Counted from the stretch's first letter, positions 8,295 to 16,361 are shown. The stretch: 38,102 nt of DNA from Acidiferrobacteraceae bacterium (GCA_003228915.1 QIGL01000034.1:1-38102), one strand, 5' to 3'. Notes: generated from the letters alone by a model not told the origin. Program-made: numbers and translations.

Positions 8295-8414
8295 TGATTT
8301 GGGGTTAGTTTAGGCATGAGAACCCGTAGGGAAAGAATCTGCCGCACATGGCAAGGATTGTTCCAGACAATCCTATTGCATATAAAAAGGGCCCCAATCG
8401 GGCCCTTTTTATAT
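8295..8414 (+). ncRNA. Candidate small RNA between the two tRNA genes
   Basis: This stretch lies between the terminator of tRNA-Ser and the promoter of tRNA-Arg, yet it ends in its own strong terminator (8380-8414). It also holds a second perfect hairpin, AGGATTGT (8354-8361), loop TCCAG, ACAATCCT (8367-8374), six bases before the terminator stem. No protein frame explains it. No good promoter was found, so it may instead be residual transcription control or the tail of an antisense transcript. Confidence 0.3.
8380..8414 (+). terminator. Strong hairpin terminator in the tRNA intergenic region
   Basis: Perfect 15-bp stem: ATATAAAAAGGGCCC (8380-8394), loop CAATC, then GGGCCCTTTTTATAT (8400-8414), with a T run on one strand and an A run on the other. 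It comes about 85 bp after the terminator of tRNA-Ser and before the promoter of tRNA-Arg, so it does not belong to either tRNA unit. Confidence 0.85.
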
Positions 8415-8472
8415 AAAGAATTGGCTGAATCTTGCTTTTGGCACCTAAAATGCGAAAGCATACGAACTTTTC

Positions 8473-8501
8473 TTGACACTTCCAGCTTTACTAAGAATAA
8501 T
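8473..8501 (+). promoter_or_regulatory. Promoter of tRNA-Arg
   Basis: TTGACA (8473-8478), 17-bp spacer, AATAAT (8496-8501), 17 bp before the mature tRNA start. Placement and match to the sigma70 consensus are good. Confidence 0.7.
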
Positions 8502-8518
8502 CCACCGCCTTCATTATT

Positions 8519-8595
8519 GCGCCCGTAGCTCAGCTGGATAGAGTACTCGGCTACGAACCGAGCGGTCGGGAGTTCGAATCTCTCCGGGCGCGCCA
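8519..8595 (+). tRNA. tRNA-Arg(ACG)
   Basis: 77 nt. The acceptor stem GCGCCCG (8519-8525) pairs with CGGGCGC (8585-8591), discriminator G 8592, encoded CCA 8593-8595. The anticodon stem CTCGG/CCGAG carries the loop CTACGAA, anticodon ACG (A34 normally becomes inosine to read CGU/C/A). Equivalent to the argV family next to serV in E. coli. Confidence 0.97.
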
Positions 8596-8635
8596 TAAAT
8601 AAAAATGCCCCTATTTAAGGGGCATTTTTATTTAT
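8595..8635 (+). terminator. Rho-independent terminator after tRNA-Arg
   Basis: Perfect 17-bp stem, ATAAATAAAAATGCCCC (8595-8611) with its complement at 8619-8635, and a 7-nt loop. It starts on the last base of the CCA end. Confidence 0.92.
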
Positions 8636-8724
8636 TGTGTTCAGAGTCCTGAGCTCCCGACGAATCAGGATAATAAGCAGGCTCGTACGGTTAGAGTGCG
8701 GCGGTGCAGGCAAGCAAACCTGAG

Positions 8725-9567
8725 TTAGCGCAGAGATTGGGCGGGGACTGCAAATACAAAATAAATAGTATTACCATCAACCATTTTGTTGCCTTCCCAG
8801 CGCCTGGCAACAATTTTACCGCCTGCATCGGTAATCATTTTATCAATATTATGAATCCATGTTTTGTCACTTTCGCGTGTAACTGATGTCTCCAGTTTTG
8901 CATTATCGAGATCGGGGTGTGCCAGGCCTGTAAACGCCAGCATGGTACTCGTGTGATTCATCATTTTTGCTACAAGTTTATTTGCCTGGTCTTGTTTCAA
9001 ATAAAGCAGGATGCCTGCGCCAAAAACTACATCGTATTTTTTATCGCCAATAATATTTTCCAGCGCTTCCATATCGGCATGGATGAGATTTGCTTTTGAT
9101 TTACATGAAGCCAGAAATTCTTTCCCCTGTTCAATGGTGTATTTATCAATATCATTACCGTCTAGCACAGAGGCATTTGGAAAAACATCTGTTTCTATAT
9201 AACGCAGGAGATAACCAAGTGAGCAACCAACATCAAGCACTGATTTTATCTCTGATTCAGGGTTGATGCCTTGTTTTTTTAAGTGCTCCACCAGGTCGGA
9301 TAAAAAGAATTTTCTGGTTTCGTTTAAATTGTCATAACCGAACCTGAGATTAGTTTCGTAACTTTCCGCATAAGAGAGGTGATGGCGCCAGAGAAATTTG
9401 TGGTAGGAGCTGACATCTTTTTCAGCAAAATCAACTATGATCTGGGTTGCCCACCAGCCACGCTTGTCTGAATCCAGCCATGTTTGACGGTTGATCAAAA
9501 TGGCAAGCCACTTGCGAATGGTAAGTGGTATAAAGGCGTAAATCAGTTTCTTCGCGCGTGGCTTCAC
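8725..9567 (-). CDS. Class I SAM-dependent methyltransferase, target unknown
   Basis: 280 residues. The Rossmann methyltransferase core is at about 108-220: motif I SVLDVGCSLGYLL (109-121), the motif II region GNDIDKY (137-143), HADMEAL (163-169) and motif IV DVVFGAGILLYL (179-190). The N-terminal 100 residues are helical and rich in aromatic and basic residues (IYAFIPLTIRKWLAILINR), possibly peripheral to the membrane. The substrate cannot be told from sequence. It is divergent from an ATP-grasp ligase across a 418-bp gap, and both genes are lower in GC than the lysC-csrA region. The two may form a small biosynthetic or modification module (inference). Confidence 0.8.
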   Translation of the reverse strand: MKPRAKKLIYAFIPLTIRKWLAILINRQTWLDSDKRGWWATQIIVDFAEKDVSSYHKFLWRHHLSYAESYETNLRFGYDNLNETRKFFLSDLVEHLKKQGINPESEIKSVLDVGCSLGYLLRYIETDVFPNASVLDGNDIDKYTIEQGKEFLASCKSKANLIHADMEALENIIGDKKYDVVFGAGILLYLKQDQANKLVAKMMNHTSTMLAFTGLAHPDLDNAKLETSVTRESDKTWIHNIDKMITDAGGKIVARRWEGNKMVDGNTIYFVFAVPAQSLR

Positions 9568-9985
9568 AATAATTTTGTCCCTAAAGCGTCACAGATGATG
9601 TAGAAAAGTAAGCACAGCTAGCGAGAAACTTTACCATGCGTGTTCTAATATCACCATGATTATTCATTAGTTGCTGGATACTCACGCGAGGCATGGAGTG
9701 GACGATATTTTTTTGATTTCGACAGCGATCAATAATAACATCAAACCAATAATTAATTATTATCAAAAGACAGAGAAAATACATGATAAGTGTTTACACC
9801 TAAATTATATTGCCCAAAGGTATTTTCACCAGTTTATGACGTGATCAATGCGGGGTTGTCAGGTTTGGCATAGTTATAAAAATTGGCATCAGGCCAGATT
9901 CAGACTATACATAACAATGCGTTATAAAGTTTTAGAAAAAGAAAAAATTTAATCAACAGGAAATAATAAACACATTAGGTAACAT
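9568..9985. other. AT-rich intergenic region between divergent methyltransferase and ATP-grasp genes
   Basis: No convincing gene. It holds an AT palindrome AATAATTAATTATT (9748-9761), a probable promoter for the ATP-grasp gene (TTGGCA 9883-9888, 17 bp, TATACA 9906-9911) and a short Shine-Dalgarno, AGGT (9977-9980). A minus-strand open frame (9581-9784) has a composition that looks non-coding. Confidence 0.5.
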
Positions 9986-11086
9986 ATGGCAACGAATCAC
10001 AAGCTTGGCATTGGACTGCGCATATTAAAAATTTATTATTTATTGCGCCGCCTGTTCCGGAGAATTACCGGAACAGAAAAAACTACATATGTATGGACTC
10101 GCACCGAAGGTTACAAAAAAGCATGGCAGACAGCCGCTGATGAAATTGGCGCCGATCTGAAAGAGCTTTATACCGGTATCTGGGAAGTCAGTAAGGGTAA
10201 TAAATCAACACGGACTTGTTTGCATCTTACGGAGTTCGATAACCCGGTCACTTTAAAAATTGCCGGCAATAAACCCTTGAGTTATCAGTTAATGGCAGAC
10301 AAAGGCGTGCCAGTTCCCGCACACATGAATTTTAATTTGAATGAGCTTGATAAAGTAAAACAGTTCATGATGGACAACACCGGAATGGTTGTGGTTAAGC
10401 CATCAAGTGGTACGTCATCAGGCATGGGTGTGACCACACATATTAAGACCATTAGTGAGGCTCGTCGTGCTGCGGTGCTGGCTGCCAGTTATGGCAAGGA
10501 ATTATTAATAGAGCGCCTTGTGCCTGGAGAAGTTTATCGTTTACTTTTTCTGGGCGGTGAAATGTTGCATGCCTCTCGACGCAATGGCATGAAAATTACA
10601 GGAGATGGACAATCCACTGTAGTACAATTATTTGATAAGGAGAACGAACGTCGCGGGCGGGGTGGTGAAGGCGCGCGCCAGGTCGTTGGCAAGGATCGTG
10701 ATTATGAAGCTACACTGGAAGCACAGAACCTGGAGGAGCGCTCGGTGTTAGCAGAAGGCCAGACAGTATTGGTTAAATCTGTGGATGCCCCATTATTTGA
10801 TAATGAGGAGATTCGAACTGTTTACGATGAAAATGCCACGAATGATATTTGTGATGCTATACGTGAAAGTTCGCGACTTGCATGCGAGGCCGTACACTCT
10901 GAATTTACCGGTGTTGATATCATTACGATGGACCCAACGGTGTCACTTGCAGTAAGCGGTGGCGTTATTGGTGAAATTAATACTACGCCGGGTTTACATC
11001 ACCACCACAATTTGCGTAATGATCCTGAAAAGCCATATGCGTGGATGAAAACACTGCAATATTTGCTGGATAAATCTCCTTACTGA
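9986..11086 (+). CDS. ATP-grasp ligase, cyanophycin-synthetase-like
   Basis: 366 residues. It resembles the central ATP-grasp domain of cyanophycin synthetase (CphA) without the Mur-ligase half. Visible parts: an entry helix pair (NKPLSYQLMADKGVPVPAH, 95-113), the ATP-binding lysine and glycine-rich loop VVVKPSSGTSSGMGVT (135-150), LLIERLVPGEVYRLLFLGG (173-191), the CphA-type block ITGDGQSTVVQLFDKEN (204-220), and metal-binding residues in FTGVDIITMD (307-316) and GEINTTPGLHHHH (329-341). ATP-grasp ligases join a carboxylate to an amine through an acyl-phosphate. The N-terminus is strongly basic and hydrophobic (LRILKIYYLLRRLFRR), suggesting membrane association. The substrate is unknown; the divergent methyltransferase is a possible partner. 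Confidence 0.75.
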   Translation: MATNHKLGIGLRILKIYYLLRRLFRRITGTEKTTYVWTRTEGYKKAWQTAADEIGADLKELYTGIWEVSKGNKSTRTCLHLTEFDNPVTLKIAGNKPLSYQLMADKGVPVPAHMNFNLNELDKVKQFMMDNTGMVVVKPSSGTSSGMGVTTHIKTISEARRAAVLAASYGKELLIERLVPGEVYRLLFLGGEMLHASRRNGMKITGDGQSTVVQLFDKENERRGRGGEGARQVVGKDRDYEATLEAQNLEERSVLAEGQTVLVKSVDAPLFDNEEIRTVYDENATNDICDAIRESSRLACEAVHSEFTGVDIITMDPTVSLAVSGGVIGEINTTPGLHHHHNLRNDPEKPYAWMKTLQYLLDKSPY

Positions 11087-11110
11087 TTTTTTAATTATAC
11101 GACCATTTTT

Positions 11111-11298
11111 GTCGACTTCAGTATTTACTTCATTTTAGGGAGCATTGCCGGTGCTATGTTATAGCAGCTGCGCTGGATGCGTTGCCTGCACTAAAAAGTG
11201 ATATTAATACTGCAATCAATCTCTTTGGTTTTGAAAGTGAAATCGACTTTGCAATTTCTGACTACCATGACATAAATCCTGACAGGTCAGCATGTTAA
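11111..11298 (+). pseudogene. Broken fragment resembling the LarC (nickel insertion) N-terminus
   Basis: One frame reads GSIAGAML then stops (TAG at 11160-11162). Shifted by one base, the neighbouring frame continues VIAAALDALPALKSDINTAI and NLFGFESEIDFAISDYHD before TAA 11296-11298. Joined, this resembles the N-terminal pattern of proteobacterial LarC/DUF111 proteins (GGIAGDM-x-AA-x-LDA-P-L). The usual first residues are altered and nothing after about residue 60 is recognisable. It appears to be a decayed, frameshifted remnant in the 371-bp gap between the ATP-grasp gene and the membrane protein gene. The match is from memory of the family, so it is tentative. Confidence 0.4.
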
Positions 11299-11457
11299 TT
11301 ACTGCTAACCCAGGCATAGTTGCACGATGTTTTTTAGACAAGTTATTCGATGGTATACTCACCGCCGTACCGGCAGCTGGTGGTTGCGGAGTCTATGCCG
11401 GTGGTAAAACGGCTTTAAATGCAATACATTGTTGTAACAGGGAGACAGGAGTAAGTA
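11299..11457. other. Remainder of the gap before the membrane protein gene
   Basis: A short frame starting at 11292 runs through here but looks non-coding. The only clear signal is the Shine-Dalgarno AGGAG (11447-11451) for the GTG start at 11458. Short GC-rich repeats of GCCGGT/ACCGGC at about 11369-11402 could fold. Confidence 0.4.
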
Positions 11458-12426
11458 GTGTTTTATTTATTAAAGATTTTCGTATTTTTAGTCAGTGTTG
11501 TCGCCGCAGCCGGTGGCGCTTACCATCTTATATTTTTTAAAAGTGAGAATATATACACTAGTTTTTGGTATGGCGTGGCAATCATGCTCGTATTCTCTGG
11601 CCTTGTTTACTTATGGTTCAGTCTGTACCGAAAACATAAAGCAAATAATAGTTGGGACGTAAGGCTGCGGTTTTTAGGTTATTTTGTCACAGGGCTGCCT
11701 GCACTTATTTATATTCTGATTGTTGTCCAGCAAACCTACCACCTGGTACAGGCTAAAATTTTTATAAGCCAAACAGTCATCAGTGAATATCAGGAGCAAC
11801 CAATAATATGGCAGGGTTTCGACAGCCCGGTTGGAATCAGGATTTCTCTAACACTGGATTATCCACTGGTACTTCCTGGCTACATGCGCTATCCAAAGCT
11901 GGTGATGGGCAAGATGGGATCAGAAATTCCCGCTGATCTTGATAGCGCATACTGGAAATATTGTAGCGAGCCTGTGGTGGATGAAAGCAGTTGCCTGACT
12001 ACCCCAATCTGGCCGGTGAAAGATTTTCCAGTGTTGCCTGAAGATTCTCCTGCAGTGTTATCTTTTGATTTGTTTCCATCCAATCTTTACTACATGGAAA
12101 ATGAAAACAGGGTGTGCCTGAAAAAACGCAACCCGTATTCAGAGGTCAGTTTTGTTGGTCTCGACAAAATAGTCCTTTGGCACTTTCTTGGTAATGAGCA
12201 TAAACTGGAACTGACTGACATGATCACCACTACTGTCAGAGAAAAATCAATACTCCTGAAAGATATAGACCTGGTCCAGAAAATGTACCGCAATGCTGAG
12301 TCTGGTGCTTTTCTTGCGGCAGGCTACCAGGGCTGTGAAATCAAGCGAGCCATCCCTTTTGCCAGTGAAAGCGAATGTTTTTGCAAAGAAAGTACTGAAA
12401 ATAACAAACCAAAAGCGTTAGAGTAG
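11458..12426 (+). CDS. Hypothetical membrane protein with three N-terminal helices, upstream of the kinase
   Basis: 322 residues, not recognised. It starts at GTG 11458, supported by AGGAG 6 nt upstream. Three hydrophobic helices lie at about 1-25, 33-55 and 70-92 (the last LGYFVTGLPALIYILIVVQQ). A soluble domain of about 230 residues follows, with WQGFDSPVGIRISLTLDYPL and several cysteines (CSEP, SSCL, RVCL, GCEI, ECFC), which suggests a folded extracytoplasmic domain if topology places it outside. The Ser/Thr kinase gene begins 32 bp after its stop, so the two are very likely co-transcribed. The protein could be a sensor, anchor or substrate of that kinase (inference). Confidence 0.7.
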   Translation: MFYLLKIFVFLVSVVAAAGGAYHLIFFKSENIYTSFWYGVAIMLVFSGLVYLWFSLYRKHKANNSWDVRLRFLGYFVTGLPALIYILIVVQQTYHLVQAKIFISQTVISEYQEQPIIWQGFDSPVGIRISLTLDYPLVLPGYMRYPKLVMGKMGSEIPADLDSAYWKYCSEPVVDESSCLTTPIWPVKDFPVLPEDSPAVLSFDLFPSNLYYMENENRVCLKKRNPYSEVSFVGLDKIVLWHFLGNEHKLELTDMITTTVREKSILLKDIDLVQKMYRNAESGAFLAAGYQGCEIKRAIPFASESECFCKESTENNKPKALE

Positions 12427-12458
12427 CCAGACAGGAAAAAATAACCGGATAATCAAAA

Positions 12459-13976
12459 ATGGCGCAGGCATATCATCATGCATTGGAACCCGGTACTCGA
12501 ATTGAGAATTTTGAGGTTAAGGGCGTGCTTGGTGTTGGTGGTTTCGGTATTACTTACAAAGGGTACGATCATAGCCTTCATTGTGATGTTGCTATTAAAG
12601 AATACCTTCCCAATGAGCTGGCCCTGCGAACAAAAGACGGCAGCACAGTTGTCCCAAAATCAAACAATGATAAAAAAAGTTACGAGTATGGCCTGAAGCG
12701 CTTTCTTGATGAGGCGCGGACACTGGCTATGTTTCGTGAACCAAACATTGTCCGTGTTACCAGGTTTTTGGAATCTAATGGCACCGCCTACCTGGTAATG
12801 GATTATGAGGATGGCCAGTCACTATCACAGTTCTTGCACAATCGCGATAAATTAACAGAAGATCAAATCCGGGCAATTTTTATCCCATTGCTCAACAGCC
12901 TGCGTAGTGTTCATGCTAAAAATTATTTGCACCGCGACATTAAACCAGCAAATATTTATCTACGAAAAGCGGGGTCTCCGGTTTTGCTGGATTTTGGTGC
13001 CGCCCGTGCCGCCCTTGGTGGCCAGACCAAAACTATAACCGGTATGGTCACACCGGGCTACGCACCTTTTGAACAGTATCATACCCGGGTACGACAGGGT
13101 CCCTGGACGGACCTTTATGCAATGGGCGCAACTATCTATCGTTGCATAACTGGTAATACCCCTGTTGATGCAACTGAAAGGGTGGCTGCGCTTCATGAAG
13201 GGGATCAGGATCCACTGGTAGCTGCATCACTTATATGCCACGGAAAATATTCACAGTCGTTGCTTGAGATGGTGGACTGGATGCTCAAGCCCAACGCCAA
13301 GGACAGGCCCCAGGATGTACGGGATGTACTTGTAAAATTACTTGATACATTAAAAGGGGATGGTGACGGCAAAGACACAAATGATGTAATAGAAGCGCTC
13401 GAGAAAACAATGGCGATTGATTCATCGACGGGTGAACCATCTGTCATGATTGATGATCATAGTACGTCCGATCAAATTAAAGCTGCAGAACTAACAAAAA
13501 GAATCGCCAAAGAAGGAGATTCCCTGGCACAGTTAAAAATGAGCGCCATGTATGCACGAGGTCGGGGTGTCACCAAAAATACCGAAGAGGCGGCTAACTG
13601 GTGCCAAAAAGCCGCACAACAAGGCAATGCCCTTGCCCAGTATAAGCTTGCCATGTTGTATGCACATGGTTATGGCATGGATCAAAATAAAATGGAGGCT
13701 TACCGGTGGTGCAAATTAGCGGCAGATCAGGGTAACGCGCCTGCCCAGTTTAATCTTGGTCTTATGCTGGGCCATGGCATTGGTACAGAAAAGAATAGTA
13801 CGGCGGCAGCACTCTGGTATAAAAAAGCTGCGGAGCAGGGGCACATGGATGCAAGAAACAACCTTAGTGTCGCAAGTGTTCAAGGCGGTAAAAATACCGG
13901 GATCAGGATTTCTGCATTTATTATTTTGCTTTTAGGTGTGCTGGCAACAGGTTATTATATATATAACTATAAGTAA
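12459..13976 (+). CDS. Serine/threonine protein kinase with Sel1 repeats and C-terminal membrane anchor
   Basis: 505 residues. The Hanks-type kinase domain spans about 18-290: glycine loop GVGGFG (25-30), ATP lysine in VAIKEYLP (Lys47), catalytic loop HRDIKPAN (158-165), DFGAA (178-182), and the activation segment TPGYAPFEQY (198-207), all intact. A linker follows, then about three Sel1 repeats (about 345-470) with patterns such as AQLKMSAMYARGRGV and AQYKLAMLYAHGYGM, which normally bind proteins. One hydrophobic helix lies near 483-501 and then YNYK, so the kinase and repeats should face the cytoplasm on a tail anchor. It is paired with the unknown membrane protein just upstream. Substrates cannot be told from sequence. 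Confidence 0.92.
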   Translation: MAQAYHHALEPGTRIENFEVKGVLGVGGFGITYKGYDHSLHCDVAIKEYLPNELALRTKDGSTVVPKSNNDKKSYEYGLKRFLDEARTLAMFREPNIVRVTRFLESNGTAYLVMDYEDGQSLSQFLHNRDKLTEDQIRAIFIPLLNSLRSVHAKNYLHRDIKPANIYLRKAGSPVLLDFGAARAALGGQTKTITGMVTPGYAPFEQYHTRVRQGPWTDLYAMGATIYRCITGNTPVDATERVAALHEGDQDPLVAASLICHGKYSQSLLEMVDWMLKPNAKDRPQDVRDVLVKLLDTLKGDGDGKDTNDVIEALEKTMAIDSSTGEPSVMIDDHSTSDQIKAAELTKRIAKEGDSLAQLKMSAMYARGRGVTKNTEEAANWCQKAAQQGNALAQYKLAMLYAHGYGMDQNKMEAYRWCKLAADQGNAPAQFNLGLMLGHGIGTEKNSTAAALWYKKAAEQGHMDARNNLSVASVQGGKNTGIRISAFIILLLGVLATGYYIYNYK

Positions 13977-14045
13977 TAAGAACTATCTGGCTACAATTGC
14001 TCGCTCTGCCCCTAATATTTTTTATTTCTCTAAATATTTCTCTTT

Positions 14046-14351
14046 CTAGGTGTTTTGGCTCTCTGCAGGTGTACTGGCCTTAATGCTTAATGCATGGATT
14101 TCATCTGGCATCAGCTCGGCAAGGGCATCATAGATCAAACGATGGCGGGCGACAGTGTTCATCCCGTCAAAGGTTTTGGCAATGATATTAACGGTAAAGT
14201 GTCCCGCACCGCCCTGGGCACCGACATGGCCGACATGGAGATGGCTATCGTCAGTAATATCAAGTGTCACAGGATTTAAAGCAGCCTGTAGATTATTACG
14301 AATTTTTTCAATTCGTTTATTGCCAGGAGTCATGTTGTTACCGGACGTCAT
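14046..14351 (-). CDS. bolA: BolA family protein
   Basis: 101 residues with the BolA fold pattern: IRNNLQAALNP, DDSHLHVGH, HFTVNIIAKTF, RHRLIYDALAELM, IHALSIKA. BolA proteins work with monothiol glutaredoxins on Fe-S cluster handling and affect cell shape under stress. The invariant His in RHRLIY is present. It is the last gene of a minus-strand set yciB-yciI-bolA, 2 bp after yciI. The first Met (MTSGNN) may be preceded in use by the second (MTPGNK) five codons on. It faces the kinase gene tail to tail. Confidence 0.92.
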   Translation of the reverse strand: MTSGNNMTPGNKRIEKIRNNLQAALNPVTLDITDDSHLHVGHVGAQGGAGHFTVNIIAKTFDGMNTVARHRLIYDALAELMPDEIHALSIKASTPAESQNT

Positions 14352-14353
14352 AT

Positions 14354-14653
14354 TTAAGGCAGTACCTTTTTAAATGGCTTAACAGTGACATCACTATATA
14401 CACCGGCTTCAATATAGGGGTCTGCCTTCGCCCAGTTTTCTGCATCGTGCAAATTTTTAAATTCTGCGACTATCAGGCTACCGGTGAACCCGGCCTGACC
14501 CGGGTCATTGCAGTCAACAGCAGGAAATGGCCCGGCAAGAACCAGGCGACCCTCTTTTTTTAATTCTGTGAGTCGTGCTACATGGGAAGATCTGACCAGG
14601 AGTCGTTTTTCCAGGCTGTTCTCAACATCTTTGGCAAATATTACATATAACAT
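14354..14653 (-). CDS. yciI: YciI family protein
   Basis: 99 residues. Matches Yci[43 protein letters not shown], and [15 protein letters not shown], with the conserved His and Asp (SHVARL, ADPY). The fold is a ferredoxin-like dimer; the cellular role is not firmly known. Its place between yciB and bolA, with 20 bp and 2 bp gaps, is typical of gammaproteobacteria. Confidence 0.93.
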   Translation of the reverse strand: MLYVIFAKDVENSLEKRLLVRSSHVARLTELKKEGRLVLAGPFPAVDCNDPGQAGFTGSLIVAEFKNLHDAENWAKADPYIEAGVYSDVTVKPFKKVLP

Positions 14654-14673
14654 AGATGTGTAAACTTATTTGT

Positions 14674-15237
14674 TTAAGTTTTTTTTTCTTCGGGCATATA
14701 TTTTGCCATGTACATCGCCTGCATAATAACAAATATAAAAGTTAATCCAGTTAATCCGAAAACTTTGAAATTAATCCAGTTATCGGTCCTGGTTTGTTCA
14801 TCCAGATCAAGCCGGTAATAGAATGCAACATAAAGATTTAATCCGCCCATTAGCAGGAAAAAGAAACTCCAGCTCATATTGAGTTTGTCCCAAACGTGAT
14901 TAGGCAGCTCAATTTTACTTGATAACAAGTGTTCGATAATTGTTTTACTGCCGATCCAGTGACTACCAAAGAGTATGACTGCAAAAATCCAGTTTACAAT
15001 TGTTGGCTTCCATTTAATGAAAGTGTCGTCGTGCAGTAAAAGCGTCATGCCACCAAAAACAACCAGCACACCCAGCGTGACCAGATGCATTGTCTCGGAT
15101 CGTTTATGGCGAAAATAATACCAGGCTACCTGTACCGCCGATGCAGCAATGGCGACAGCCGTGGCCACGTAAATGTCGTAGATTTTGGCTGCTGAAAAAA
15201 ACAGAATCAGGGGAAAAAAATCGTATAAAAACTTCAT
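14674..15237 (-). CDS. yciB: Inner membrane septation protein YciB (IspZ)
   Basis: 187 residues, almost entirely hydrophobic helices (five or so), beginning KFLYDFFPLILFFSAAKIYDIYVATA as in YciB/IspZ. Conserved features are the FFP start, KPTIVNWIFAVILFG and the NMSWSFFFLLMGGLNLYVAF block. It acts at the inner membrane and is linked to septation and cell-envelope synthesis in Shigella and E. coli. First gene of the yciB-yciI-bolA unit, divergent from the PHP-domain gene. Confidence 0.93.
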   Translation of the reverse strand: MKFLYDFFPLILFFSAAKIYDIYVATAVAIAASAVQVAWYYFRHKRSETMHLVTLGVLVVFGGMTLLLHDDTFIKWKPTIVNWIFAVILFGSHWIGSKTIIEHLLSSKIELPNHVWDKLNMSWSFFFLLMGGLNLYVAFYYRLDLDEQTRTDNWINFKVFGLTGLTFIFVIMQAMYMAKYMPEEKKT

Positions 15238-15371
15238 ATTGAGAAAATTATCTGGATGTTTGGGTTAAATGAACTGGGCCCTATTTTCACATTTGCACTG
15301 ACTCTGCGCAAATTCTTCTGCACTGGTCTGAAACCGGCATAAGCTGGCCGGTATTTTTGAGCTGGAGGCGC

Positions 15372-15389
15372 TACAATCATATAATTGTA
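15372..15389. promoter_or_regulatory. Dyad in the yciB/PHP divergent region
   Basis: TACAAT-N6-ATTGTA is a perfect inverted repeat, 26 bp before the PHP gene start. It could be an operator or overlapping promoter elements for the two divergent genes. No known regulator is recognised. Confidence 0.25.
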
Positions 15390-15414
15390 AATCAAAGAAA
15401 AAGCATTAAAATTC

Positions 15415-16245
15415 ATGACTATATCAATTGACCTGCATGCCCATACCCTGTGTTCTGACGGTGATCTTTCGCCAGCAGAGCTTGTATTAAGGGCTAAACA
15501 GCAAAACCTTCAGGTATTGGCAGTCACGGACCACGACACGACTGAGGGTATAGCTGCAGCCAGTCAGGTCGCCGGTGAGAATCAAATAAAACTGATTGCG
15601 GGTGTAGAAATCTCGGTTACCTGGGAAAATAAAACATTTCACATTGTAGGGCTAAATATCGACCCGGAGAATAAACAACTGGCAAATGGCCTGGCCAGTC
15701 TCAGGGTACTGCGAGATCAGCGAGCAATAGAAATTGCTGAAAAACTTGCCAAAAAGAATGTTGATAATGCACTGGCGGGCACGCAGGCCCTGGTCAAAGG
15801 CAGTATTGTTAGCCGTACTCACTTCGCCCAGTTCCTGGTTAATAATGGTTATAGTAAAAACCTGCAACAGGCGTTTAAGCGTTACCTGGGAGATGGCAAA
15901 CCTGGCTACGCTAAGGCCCATTGGGCCAGCCTGGAAGAAGCGGTATCGTGGATTCATGATGCAGGTGGTTTGGCTGTGATTGCCCATCCCGGCCGCTATA
16001 AAATAGGGCGGGCACGGATGCATGCCTTGTTGAGCCATTTTAAGGAATGTGGTGGTGATGCCATTGAAGTGATTTCCGGCAGCCAGCGCCCCGATGTGAC
16101 ACCACATTTCGCCCGCCTGGCCGCAGAATATGAATTGTTTGCGTCGGTCGGTTCAGATTTTCATAGTCCCAGCCAGCGCTGGCTTGAGCTCGGCCGTTTG
16201 CCGGCATTGCCCGAAAATTGTAAGCCCGTCTGGAATTGCTGGTAA
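15415..16245 (+). CDS. PHP-domain phosphoesterase (RNase AM / YciV type)
   Basis: 276 residues. PHP metal-binding motifs are DLHAHTLCSDG (6-16), VTDHDTTEG (about 39-47), a Glu in IAGVEIS, AVIAHPGRY and SVGSDFHSPSQRW near the C-terminus. E. coli YciV was shown to be RNase AM, a 5'-3' exonuclease that trims 5' ends of rRNA and acts on 3',5'-bisnucleotides; this is the likely role. It starts the plus-strand run that continues with yciO and trpS, as in E. coli where yciV-yciO lie together. Confidence 0.9.
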   Translation: MTISIDLHAHTLCSDGDLSPAELVLRAKQQNLQVLAVTDHDTTEGIAAASQVAGENQIKLIAGVEISVTWENKTFHIVGLNIDPENKQLANGLASLRVLRDQRAIEIAEKLAKKNVDNALAGTQALVKGSIVSRTHFAQFLVNNGYSKNLQQAFKRYLGDGKPGYAKAHWASLEEAVSWIHDAGGLAVIAHPGRYKIGRARMHALLSHFKECGGDAIEVISGSQRPDVTPHFARLAAEYELFASVGSDFHSPSQRWLELGRLPALPENCKPVWNCW

Positions 16246-16361
16246 CAACGTTGACAAGAGAATGGTCGACGCGCAGGATTCAAAACACGATCTAATGATT
16301 TTGATGGCATAATTATTCAGAGCGACAATAATTATTTAAAATATAAATGAGGGGACTGTAA

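Noticed and set aside
8291-8596. Minus-strand open frame of 101 codons
   Set aside because: It runs antisense across tRNA-Arg and its promoter; the start MARPERFELPTARFVAEY is the well-known false protein produced by translating the reverse of a tRNA-Arg gene.
9581-9784. Short minus-strand open frame upstream of the methyltransferase
   Set aside because: Low-complexity composition, no Shine-Dalgarno, no recognisable motif.
11292-11540. Plus-strand open frame of 82 codons
   Set aside because: It overlaps the start of the well-supported membrane protein gene in another frame and follows the LarC-like remnant; its sequence shows no coding pattern.
15652-16107. Minus-strand open frame of 151 codons opposite the PHP gene
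   Set aside because: Antisense to a clear PHP-domain gene and without a start context or motif.
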